Shown here piece after piece: positions 50,394 through 61,700 of a DNA stretch of 64,000 bases. Location: the NCBI GenBank assembly GCA_948144175.1, contig CANXME010000535.1, positions 1-64,000 on the forward strand. The letters are read 5' to 3'. Position 1 is the first letter of the stretch, and each line of letters opens with the position of its first letter. This stretch comes from Closterium sp. NIES-65. Lineage: Eukaryota; Streptophyta; Zygnematophyceae; Desmidiales; Closteriaceae. The notes beneath the pieces are model-generated. The model worked only from the letters and a program-made list of their open reading frames with translations. It made no database searches and was not told the DNA's origin. Both the position numbers and the translations under genes were made by a program.

Positions 50394-53300
50394 TAAGCAT
50401 GGGCATTTGACCCGACCCGGCCCGACCCGTCCCGTTGAGGGCGACCCGTTAGCTTAACGGGTCGGGTCGGGTCGGGGTAGCGGGTCGGGTTTGACTTTGT
50501 TTTGGTGACCCGACCCGCCCCGTGGGAACGGGTATTTGTGACCCGTTACCGGGTCGGTTACACCACGGGTCGGGTCGGGTCGGATCAAAATATGCTACAT
50601 AGCAGCAGAGTATGGGGGTTAGGTCTGAATTGCAACATTGTAAACTACATGTTACAATTATATTCTTAAGTTTATACGTACCTTACATTAGCCCAAGATG
50701 CATGAATTCCAGGGCATCCAAACATGAAATGCAGAAGTTTTTTCCCTTAAAACAAATGTCTAAAGCGTATGTCAATAGACCAACAACCCTGTTTGTGAAG
50801 TGACTGTCAATCAAGCATGGTAATAAATAAAATCTACTGTATCTCCAAAAGGGTAAAGGCAAATGGCCTAAGGCCTATAGCGACCACTCCCGCAGCAAAC
50901 ATTACTCAAAACCCATCGTCCTCGGCCTCATAGCACAACTCCACAAGCGAACGCGCAGCCCCTGCCACGTTCAATGACCTGCCGCTCGTGTTCTGCGCCA
51001 TCCATGACTTGATAGCCATGAGGGCGCTAACACGAGGGGCGCTCAAGCGGTGACGCTGCCATGTCACTACGTTCCTGCCCTGGCTAAAAGCGCGCTCGCT
51101 CGCTGCAGATGTGGCTGGCACTGCCAGATAGTCCCGAGCCATTTCCCTCAAACCCTCTAAATCCTTCCTATCACGCCAGTACGCTAGCGCGCAACCCTTC
51201 TGTCTACCCTCAGCCAAGTATATGTCCACCTCGTCACTTCTCCGCCCCCCCCTTGCTGCCTCAAATGCATCCATCTGTGCAAAAAGCGCATTTTCGAAGC
51301 TAACCCCCCCGCTGCCAGCGGCACGCGACGTCCCTGCGGCCTGAACACTAACACCAGCGCCGTCAGTGACCTCCCCCATGCCACTCGTAACCTCACCACC
51401 ACCTCCCCGACTGCGCACTCTCTCCTGATATGCGACCAAACGATCGCGCACCAGGCGCATCACCGTCGGCTCATCCACGCCCTGCACACTCCTAGCACAT
51501 CCCCCCACCTCTGTCACTTGCGCTGCATTGAGCGCCTCCCACTGGGGCATCTGGAAGAAGATTGTCTTGTAGCGGGGGTCAAGGAAGGTGGCGATCGCCA
51601 ACTCTTCCTTGGTGCCGTACGGGTACTTCTTCAGCTTGCCGAGGGCTTTGGTGATGAGGGCCTGTGTGAGGGGTGAGACGGCTGGCTCGCGGTAGGTGAT
51701 TTCCATCTTGTCCAGCAGTTGGTTGTACAGCGGCACCACCGCTGCAGCTGTCGGGTACAAGGAAGCCTCAGCTACCTTGGTGATCGAGTGGAAGGGCTGA
51801 AGAAAGTTCTTCAGCTCGACAAGCGCGTCCCAGTGGACGTCACTGAGACGTATTTTGTCGAGCTTCTCGCGTAGCCTAGGGGGGGGGGGGGGCTGGTATA
51901 GGACAACAACAAGGGTGGTACAGAGGGTTCACAAACTTAGTATACGATGGTGATGAAGGTAGACAACTCAACCCCCTTTCAAATCCTGCCCATACTCACG
52001 ACCCTTGGGCGCCACACCATTCTCCCACACTCACTATTCGATACAGTCACAACTCCTCTAGCCCCCGACCAGCTACCCAAACTCACCATTCAATATAGTC
52101 ACAACCCTTGGTGCGCCACACCAGCCCCGTATACTCACCATCACCCAACATATACACACTACCGGAGCCTATCACTCACGTCAGTCCGGCTGAAAAACAC
52201 CGTCAGTGCCTGCTGCAGCTCCAAGGCGCGGCAGATCATCTCGTAAGTGGAGCCCCAACGTGTAGGCGAGTCGGAGATCAGACGTAGCACCTTCGCTTTG
52301 TCTCTGTCTGCCAACCTGCGCTGCAGACTGGCAAAAGCCTCTGACCGCTGGACCGACCATCCAATGTATGAACACGCATCCCGTATGCGTTTCAACGCCT
52401 CCTTCACATCATCCAACTTTAATGCCTCCTGCACTGCAATGTTCATGACATGTGCAAGACAGCTGTGTACGGAAAGGGCATAAGGGAAGGAAACAGATTT
52501 AGCTCAATTAGAGGCCCGACCTCGTGATAAATTTACTACTACAGTATGCTGCCAAAGTGCCACATTTGAATTGATGCATGACAGGACATACCGAACGTGA
52601 CGCCCAATGTCGAGCAGTGGATTAGCTGTCCACGCCCCTGGCCCCTCTGCTGGGTCCCCCGACAGAAGGCGCATCGCCTTGTTGTTGTTCTCCGCATTGT
52701 CCGTCGTCACAGCAAACACTACATCCTGCAGGCCAGCCTCGGTCAAGATGCGCTCGAGGGTCTCTGCTATGAGAGACCCTGTGTGCGAACCCTCCAACTG
52801 CACGAAATCCAAAATCCCCGAACGTAGCCTGAACTCACTGGTGATCCAGTGGACGGTCACACACATGAAAGCTGTATGGTTCTCACTGGTCCAGATGTCC
52901 GTGCTAAGGGACACCCTCCCCGCGAGACCGTCGCCAACGATCTCCTGCCTCAGCTCCTCTCGAGCCACCTCACTGAATGCTTGCATGTCCCGTGCCAAAC
53001 GGTAACGTGACCCCAGCAAATCCTTGGCCGATGGATTCAGCAAGGCGACAAATCGACGGAACTGGTGAGGTCGGGCAGGGACAAAGAAGCAAACACACAC
53101 AAAGCATTGTCCCAGCTGTGTACCAAGGCATCCCAACCCAACTGAGATGTTCAGACAGGATTTGAGACTCCCGGTGCAGGAATAGAGGGTAGAGTAGTTG
53201 TTGTTTGACTCACCGAAGCTCGGTCGACAAGACGAAACGGAAGATCCGCATCAGCAAACAACTCTACGAGAGCACTGCGTAACTCGTCCAGCGACACCCT

Positions 53301-56025
53301 TGGACTCATGAACGCGTGCATGCCAACACCACTACGACTCCCACTCCCCCCCCCCCCTGCGCCACTGCCCGCCGCGGCTGCAGCAGCTGGGATGTTCGGC
53401 CAGGCAGCCGCGTGCTCCCATGCACCACCGTGCGGGTTGGGCACTGGTGGCCCATCGCCCGACACGCCATAGCCGCCCCAAGGAAACTCTAGGTCCTTTG
53501 GCTTCGCCGGGTCCAGGAACCGCCGCACCCAAATCTGCACATTAGGGTAGTGCGCGCGCTTGACATGCTTCCACCCAGTCCCCGTGCTACCCCCATCCCA
53601 TCCCATTACGTCCCCACACACCCGACACGGACGACAACCATCCTCAAGCTCACCAAACATTCCCACAAGTAAACCAGGGTAGTGCTTCCCTGCCAAACCC
53701 TCAACCACCGAATCCTTAGGCAAATCCTCCCTTCGTTGACGCTTTGACGCACGCCCACGACTCCCCGCTGTCCCACCACCCCGACTGATGCCACCAGCAC
53801 GCAACGGCGTAGACCCAACACCATCGGACCGTTGAGTGGGTGCATTGCCTGGCCCTGGATCGGGCGCAGCCTCGGCCGCTCTCCCACCACCACTGCCACC
53901 GCGCCCAGCCCTTGCAGCACTATGCGCAACCCTCCCAACCCTCCCCCCACCTCGTCCATCTACTGGGGGGCCGCTAGCATGCCCCCCACTGTGCCCCCCT
54001 GCATTGCCTACGGCCTGCGCACGCGCAGAAGACCGACCCTGCCCACGACCAACCCGTCCCCCCCCACGACCCCCTCGACCCCTTCCTCCCCGTCCATTAT
54101 CCCCTCCATGCAGCTCCCTGGCATTGCGGCCAGCACCCTCCCCCTCCTGCTCTTGCACCTCCTCCTCCACATCCGCGTCCCCTCCCGCCCCCGCTGCAGA
54201 GTCCTCTGCCGCCGCCGCCTCGACCTCCGCTACAGTAGGCCTATACTCATCATCATCGCCTGTTTCAACACAGGTCTGCCCACCACCCTGCCACTCTGGA
54301 TGAGGACTGCTAGGCCAGTAGGAATCCTGTTCCTCAACCCCTGCATCTCCGCCATCGGTCTCAACAGGGTGCTGTAGAGCACTACCCAGCATAAAGCTGG
54401 TTCGTGCTGCAGGTGTTGGAAGTCGATTAAAACTAGCACCTGGCAGAGCTCGTCCTTCTTCATTCCCATCTCCGCCTCCCTGGTTAGACTCCCCGTTCAT
54501 ATTCCGTTCAATGTAGCGCCTTCGCGCTGCTGAAGGTGGCGCCTTCGCGCTGCTGAAGGTGGCGCCTTCGCGCTGATGAAGGTGGCGAGATGGCAGTTGG
54601 AGGGGTCAATGTCAAATGCAATGCGCTGATTGGTGGATGTCACACACCGCTGCATACTGCCATGGGTGCCATGGGGTGATACGGGATGACAAGGGGTGAC
54701 AAGGGATGAACCGGGATGACAAGGGGTGACATGGGATGGCATGGCATGAATGGCTCGGACATGCGCTGGTTGGTGGACGAAACACACTGAGGCATGCGGC
54801 CATGGGGTGACATGGGGTGGAGTGGGATGGGATGGGATGGGATGGGATGGGATGGCAAGGGATGGGATGGGGTGGGATGCGATGGCATGGCATGGCATGG
54901 CATGGGATGACATGGCTGGATGTAGCTTTTAAGGGGCCGCAGAGAGCACATAGCATGTGCACATGGGGTACGCTTTTGAATGTCATTCTCCTAAACTGCA
55001 GGTAGACACACGCCTTTCGAAGCGCCTTCTGAGGTGCTCAAAAGCGTGCCGCATGTGTTGCGATTCCCCTGCAGCAGAGCCGATAATCATGGGCATGCAT
55101 GGAACATTTCCTGCATGAAACGCAATGACACACCTGTAGACAACTCCTGATGTGTTCCGCACGTCCCAGCAGTGAATGGCTGGATTCTACAGAAAGGAAT
55201 GTAAGTTGACAGGAAGAGATGGAGGCAGTCGGGAAGATGCTGAGGAGGCACGTGAATGCAGAGAATGAGAGCGACGATCGCGGTGCTGAACGTGGCCGCG
55301 ATCGCCCTGTCCTAATGCGGTGCTGAACGTGGCCGCTGCCTGATCGCGGTGCTGAACGTGGCCGCTGCCTGATCGCGGTGCTGAACCTGGCCGCGATCGC
55401 CCTGTCCTAATGCGGTGCCGCGATCGCGCATATGAGGGGCGGCGATCGCGCCAATGCGGGGCCGTGATCGCGCTAAGCAAACGCGGGGCCGAGATCGCGC
55501 TATTGCGGGGACGCGATCCCGCCAATGCGTGGCCGCCCGCGCGCTGCTGCGCCCCTGGTCGTGCGACGCTGCGAAATGGCGGGAGCGCCAAACCCTTACC
55601 TGAAGATAATATGCAACACGCCATAGTGCTAACATTGAAGAGTGAAAACTGTATGAGGCTCTCTAGCTGCAGCGCAGAAGTACTAGCCTTGATCTAGTTG
55701 CTAGACTAGATCAGAATGTCGAGGGAAACAAAACCTAAAAAACAAATCAACCGATGTTCAACCACTACCCTTATCCGAAAACGGGTCGGGTAACCCTGTC
55801 ATTTGACTGGGTACGCGACCCGGACGGGTCGGGTCAACCCGACCCGGCGGGTCGCAAAAACCCGTCACTAAATCATTGTGACGGGTCACGGGTCGACCCG
55901 ACCCGTCCGGGTTTTCCCGACCCGACCCGGGCGGGTCGGCCTTCTCAGCATTCCTGACCCGACCCGCCCTTTAGGGCGGGTCGGGTCGGGTTACCCGACC
56001 CGTCCGGGTCAAATGCCCATGCTTA
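50394..56025 (-). mobile_element. hAT DNA transposon with transposase, 5632 bp
   Basis: The termini TAAGCATGGGCATTTGACCC are inverted at both ends, with the 8-bp duplication GGGAGGGG (50386-50393 and 56026-56033). Subterminal arrays of CGGGTCGGGT/ACCCGACCC (50410-50580 and 55790-56010) are likely transposase-binding repeats. A four-exon transposase lies on the minus strand. Further repeats: GCGATCGCGG-type (55290-55550), GGGATGGGAT (54810-54910) and three 24-bp GCGCCTTCGCGCTGCTGAAG units (54516-54588). The element sits in Copia-3 pol. Confidence 0.92.
50906..54500 (-). CDS. hAT transposase, four exons
   Basis: Exons (approximate): 54500-53170, 53120-52592, 52462-52180 and 51875-50906. Exon 1 starts MNGESNQGGGDGNEEGRALP, is low-complexity, and contains a BED-like finger (CRPCRVCGDVMGWDG ... 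WKHVKRAHYPNV). Exon 2 has RVSLSTDIWTSENHTAFM (first Asp) and VFAVTTDNAENNNKAM (second Asp). Exon 3 begins CLAHVMNIAVQEAL, the conserved Cys/His block, and contains SPTRWGSTYEMI. Exon 4 has IATFLDPRYKTIFF and the hAT C-terminal dimerisation block ATSAASERAFSQGRNVVTWQ. Donors such as GAC|GTGAGT and acceptors CACAG and CCCTAG fit. The frames look open in every exon, so it may be functional. Confidence 0.85.
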
Positions 56026-56033
56026 GGGAGGGG

Positions 56034-56494
56034 TGGTGCCAGACCAGACAAGGGGACGGGTGAGAGGGGGGAGTGGGTCAGTAGATGTGGGAGAGGAGTA
56101 GTAGGGAGTGGACTCGTCAAAGACCACATCCCGGCTGCGGATTAGACGACCGGATGGTGGGTGGAGGAAAAGGTAGTCAGGGGAGGAGGGATTATGACCA
56201 AGGAAGATGCAGGGAAGGGTACGAGGGGCAAGCTTTCCCATGGAACGGGAGCGGTCAGAGGGGTGAATGAGGACATGTGCCTTAGAGCCCCAGACACGAA
56301 GTGATGAGCCATCAGGCTTGTCCTTCGTCCACAGCTCAGTGGGGGTGATGGAGGGGAGAAGGGGGTGAGGGTAAAGGTTAGTAAGGAGGGCGGCATGAAG
56401 GAGGGCGTAGCCCCAAAGAGAAGGGGGGCAAGAGGCGTGGACAAGCAGAAACCGGGCTGTTTTGGTGATCTCTCGAACACGACTCTCAGCCACG
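56034..56494 (-). pseudogene. Copia-3 integrase C-terminal part
   Basis: Minus-strand frame reading VAESRVREITKTARFLLVHA, SLWGYALLHAALLTN, LRVWGSKAHVLIHPSD, PCIFLGHNPSSPDYLFLHP and VVFDESTPYY. This is the end of a Copia integrase core and the following conserved block. It is cut at its N-terminal side by element D (CACG at 56491-56494) and at its C-terminal side by the hAT. Confidence 0.88.
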
Positions 56495-57047
56495 TGTCGG
56501 AGTTACCGCTATGCTCTTCTCTGCCTTGATTCTCCTGCTCTGCCTCTCCTTCGTTCCTTCTGCTGCCTCAGCCACTCTCATGAAAGAGTGGTAACTCTCA
56601 CCTCAAAGGTCCTCTCTGAGTGGTGTGCCACCTGTAGGCAAATCTGAGGTAACAACTGTCCACTATACGAAAGGATAACAAACAGAAAGCATTGTGTGTG
56701 TGTGTGAGAGTGAACTTACCTGTCCCTGGCTCGAGCCGTGCATTTCTCAATGTGCGGCTTGAGCCTGGGTTGGGTTTGTTCCCATTGGTCGCGAGGATTT
56801 CACCCCCTGGTGTTCTCCTACCAACTTCGCGTCAATTTCCCAGCCTCCCACCTACCCATCCTTGAGCCTGCATACAACAAATACAACACATTACTACACC
56901 CTTTCTACACCACAATCATACTGGCACCTTATATGCACAAACGTACATATTCGGTGACAGCTGTCGGAGTTACCGCTATGCTCTTCTCTGCCTTGATTCT
57001 CCTGCTCTGCCTCTCCTTCGTTCCTTCTGCTGCCTCAGCCACTCTCT
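56495..57047 (-). repeat. B1-A2-B2 terminal block of element D
   Basis: + strand coordinates: B2 56495-56579, A2 56581-56959, junction GACAGCTGTC centred on GC 56960-56961, B1 56962-57047. As in element A, B1 starts at the last codons of pol and A2 ends TTTCA. A2 contains a (TG)n tract near 56694-56706. Confidence 0.85.
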
Positions 57048-58774
57048 GCCCCCTCCTGTGCCCGTGCTCGCGCAGCTTGAGCGCGGGTCACAGGACCGTT
57101 GCGCTGAGGCCCGCTGCCTCTGATCACGGCAGTGTTCGTTTGATGCTCCTTCACTTGCGCCCCCGTGTCATTCTCCAGGACCAGCACCCCTGAAGGGCGC
57201 ACCTCCTTGACCTTCCAGCGGACCGTACCCAGCCCCACATCCAGGGTGTCTTGCTTTGCCCTCTTGAGGTACACCTCCTGCCCTTCACAGACGCCTCTTG
57301 CCACTCGCCCCTCTCCCTTGCGCTGCCTCTGTTCGTACCTCCTTGCGTCCCTCAGCTGTGCAGTGTGCAGGTTCTCCAGTGCCGCTGGCAGCATGTAGCG
57401 CATGTAGCGCGCTCTCACCTCGGACAGGGCCACCCAGTTCTTGATCGTGCCTGCTGTCACCGTGTCTGTCAGTACCCGTGGTGCCTCCACTGGCAGGATT
57501 GGCTCTCTTCCGTAAAGGAGGCTGTACGGGGAGTGGTCCTTGAGTGCTGCCTGCTTCCCGAACCTGTACCCTGCGGCTATCCAATCCAGCTCCTCATCCC
57601 AGTCCCTCTTCCTCTGCTCCCCATAGGCCCGCAGCCCCCGCTTGAAGGTCTGCACCGCTCGCTCGGTCAGCCCGTCGCTTTGTGGGTGGTAGCGGGAGGT
57701 TTTTCTGTGCGCTATGCCGGATTCCTTCAGCAGCTTCTCAAATTCCCCCAGAAACTCCGTCCCCTGATCCGTGAGTACCTCCCCGCACGCTCCAAAGCGA
57801 CACACCACCTGCGCCTTGAAGGCTGCTGCTATGTGCCTCGCGCTCTTGCTGGGGATGGCTTTCACCTCCAACCACTTGCTCGCATGCTCCACCATGAACA
57901 CGATGTACCGATTTCCGCTCCTGCTGAGCGGCAGCTCTCCCGCGAGGTCCAAGGACCATCGGAATCCCAACCCGCAAATCGGCAGTGAATGCAGTTCTGC
58001 TTTGGCCTGCGTTAAGTTTGCCTTGCTCCTCTGACACGCCTCACACCCCTCCACCCACTCTTTCACTTGCTTGCGCATCCCTTCCCACCACCAGCCTGTC
58101 TTCAGCAGGTGTACAGTCCTCTCGTGCCCGAAGTGTCCCAGCTTCGTGTGCACCTCCTTGATCACTGCTTCACGGTCCGTGGGTGCAGGCACTAGCTTCC
58201 ACCCGTCCTCTGTCTTGATCTGCAGCTGCCGCTGATACCACCTGTAGTGGTGCCCCCGTGCCCGCACTCTTTCTGACACTGTCTCGTCTTCCTCTGTTTC
58301 TCCTTTCACCCACCGCATTGCCTTCTCGTCCTGCCAGATGTCGGCTGGTCCCTTGCTCCCCTTGGCTCCGACCTCTTCCGCTTCTCTCGCCAGCATGATC
58401 AAGGTGTGTGCTGGCTCCAGCTCCGTCCCTTCCGTCCCCTGTGTTCTCTGTCCTGATTCCAGCGGTGGTGGGTTGCGAGAGAGACCGTCGACGTGCTGCA
58501 GCGTCTTCCCCGGCCTATGCCTGATCTGGAAATCATATTCTTGCAGCTTCACTGCCCACCTTGCGTTTCTTCCCGTCAGCCCTGGTGTGGTCATCAGCCA
58601 AGTGAGGGGCTGATGGTCAGTGACCAGTGTGAACTCGCGGCCCTGCAGGTACACCCTGAAATGCCCCACCGCCCACACGGCCGCCAGCCCCTCCCCTATG
58701 TATGAGCTATACTGCGCCTCTGCGGGGTTGCAGCTCCTGCTGGCGTAGGCTACCACTTTTTCCACTCCCTCCAC
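57035..58774 (-). pseudogene. element D pol C-terminal half: RNase H and integrase
   Basis: 579-codon frame: RNase H (VAYASRSCNPAEAQYSSYIG; LVTDHQPLTWLMTTPG), HHCC finger (HTKLGHFGHERT ... CEACQRSK), and a D-D-E core (RWSLDLAGEL, VLTDQGTEF, SDGLTERAVQ), ending ...EGAESG. It is separated from the upstream frame by a 32-bp deletion at the start of RNase H. Otherwise it closely matches element A. Confidence 0.9.
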
Positions 58775-58784
58775 TTCCTGGCAC

Positions 58785-61700
58785 AGGATTGCCCCCGAAG
58801 GGCTGGTCTGCTGCTGGCAGCCGCAGCACGGTTGCTGTCTTCACGGCTGTCATGAGGTCTTGCAGTGCTTCCCTCTGCTGTTCTCCCCACTCCCATACCT
58901 TGTCCTCTCGCAGCATCCCGTTCAGCACTGCCGCCCGCTTACTGAAGTTAGGCACGAAGCGCCTGTAGTAGCTGAGGAAGCCCAAGACTGCGCGCAGCCC
59001 TGTCTTGTCCCTGGGTTCCCTCAGCCTGTCCAGCACCTGCACCTTTGCTTGCTGAATCCCGATCTGTCCTCCTGTCACTTCATACCCCAGGTACTGCACT
59101 GTCCGCTCCCCCCACCTGCACTTGTTGGGATGACAGGTGAGCCCTGCCTCCTCTATTGCACTCAGGGTCCGCTCCACGTCCTCAAGGTGCTGCTGCTCTG
59201 TCTGGCTGAAGATGACCACATCATCAATGTAGCATGCTGCATGTTCAATCCCCCGCAGCACCGCATCCATAACTCTCTGAAACACTGCCGAGGCATTCCG
59301 CAGGCCGAAGGGCATGTATAACCACTCATACAGCCCGTCCGGTCCGTGGAAGGCTGTCTTCTTCACATCTTCCTCTCTGATTTTTATCTGATTGAATCCC
59401 TGGCGCAGGTCCAGCGTCGTGAAGTATACTCCGTCGGCCAGCTTGTCGAAGAGTTCTTCCGCCATTGGCATGGGGTACCTATCCGGCACGGTGATCTTGT
59501 TAAGATCTCTGTAATCACCGCACATTCTGCGGCTCAGCACCTCGCCTGTCAAATCCTTCCTGGCTGCCACCACGGTCGGGGTTGCGTACTCTGACTCTGA
59601 CCTTCTGATCAGTCCTGCTTCCAGCAACTCCTGTACTTTCTCCTTGCAGATCGCCTCATCCCCTGGTGGCATCTTTCTTCTGCGATGGAACACCGGCTCT
59701 TCACTGTTCAGCTTCAATGCCATCTCCTTGATCTTGCACTTCCCCAACTCCTGCAGGGTGAAAGCGAAGCCTTTCCTGTGCTTGACCAGTAGTGCCAGCT
59801 TCGCTGTCTTCCCTCCCTCGCTCATGCTCTCTCCTATCTTCCACTCAGGCTCTGCTGTTGGCAGGCAGGTCCACACCCCTTGTCTCACCGTTGCCTCTGT
59901 ATTTTCTCCCTCCTTCAGTCCCCAGTGCAGCACCGTTTCTCTCCACATCCGCTGCACCAACCACCTCATCACGTATCCATCCATTGCATTCCCCATCGCC
60001 CGCCTCCTTTCCTGCTCTGTCACGCCCGGGGCTGCTGTGATGTTCTCCTTGTACCCCATAGCCAGCTCCCTCTCCAGGGCCGTGGGCTCTTCCCATCTTC
60101 CCTTCCTATGATCGAGCACTAGTCCTGGGCCTGGCTGCTTCCCCTCCATCTGGTACCCTGCTGCCCCTTCATATGACACGAGCGTCGGCAGTGCTTGCCT
60201 CTCTTGCCCCACTGTGTTGCAAGGGTAATGTCGGCTGTAGCTCCTCTTGCTTACTGGTGCTGGTGTTCGCCCAGGCTCGAGTATATCGCTCAGCTTCCGC
60301 CCCCCTGCTCTTCTCACCCCCTCTATCTCCCTCTGCAGGTCTTCTGCTGGCACCACGTTTTGCCAATACATTCTGAGCCTGTGTGAGTAGGCTCCCATCC
60401 GTGTTGCGTCGCAGCTTACCCCTTTTCCCACCTGTCTGGTCACTCGCTCCCTTACCAGCCGTATGGGCTCACGCACATCTCCTTCCATGTCTAAATGCTC
60501 CAGCAGGTACGCCACCCTGCCTTGTTGAGCCTGCAGCCATTCCATCACTCTGAACAAGTCCTCCATCAGCTGTGTTCGCAGGTCTTGCTCACCCTTGCCT
60601 TTCCCAGCCCATGATACCCCTTGGCACTCCCACCCAGCCACTAACAGGTCCACGTGCCCCCAGCTTGCCACCTCAGCTTCTGTGATGGCCCTGACGTCGT
60701 TGACTCCTCTGCTCATTGCTGCCCTGATCACCTCTTCCTTCAACAGCTCCGGGAACTCGCTGTGCAGCTGCCATGCATGATGCTCCGCCATTTTCCTTGC
60801 TTCTGCCGCCTTCTCTACGTAAATCCACTGCTTCACTGCTATCCCGTTCCGTACCACCGCTGCCAAACCCGCCCCTATGCCCCCGAAGAGTTCCACCAGG
60901 CGGATAGGTTGCTGCCAATCGGATTGTTGGCTGGGCTCGTCCATGAAGTGCATCCTCGGCTGTCCACCCTGTTCCTTGTTCCTCGCGGTCTCCTGTGCCC
61001 CCTGCTTCGCTGCCCCCTCCTTCAGATCCGCCCTGTAAGCCCGCTTTGGCTCTGTCTTGACGAACTGCACCGGCAGCTGTCCCAGTGGCTCACCCTTCTT
61101 CCACCACCTGGTTCTGAATTCTACCGTCTCCTTCCAAAAGCAGATGGTCATGCCCAGTGCAAAGATCATCTCCGTGCCCACCAAAACGTCGAAATCTTCA
61201 GATTCTGAGATCCCACACCTGATCCTCACCGGTGTTTCGTGCTTCTCTCCTTTGAGCACCGTCAGTTCTATTGGAGTCCTTGTGCATGGCATCCACTTTG
61301 ACTCTCCTCCCTCTGCTGTCATCACCAGCATTCCCTTCACTACATGTCTGTCCGGCGCCCACAGTCCCAGTTTTTCTGCCATTCCCCTCCCTAGTATCAC
61401 GCTCTGCGCGCCCGTGTCTATAATAGCCGTCTTCGCCTTCTCCCCTTCCACTGACAGCGCACCTCCTTGTATCAGCAGCACTGAAGTCTGGCACGCCAGC
61501 CGCTCCTGTGGATGCCGTGCCGCTGTACACCTCTCTTCCTTCTCCTCCGGTTTCTGTCCTCTCTCTCGCTCCTTCCTTACCTGGTCCTTCCGTGCATCCT
61601 TTCCTCCGCTGCGTAGCCCCATCTCCTCCCTTCCTCTCCATGCCATGTATGCTGGCTGCTCCTCGTGTTCCACCTCATCCTTCGCTTTGCCTGCCCAGCT

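Noticed and set aside
54497..54986. His/Pro-rich minus-strand ORFs (HPIPSHP repeats)
   Set aside because: Encoded by a GGGATGGGAT simple repeat upstream of the hAT transposase; repeat in all frames.
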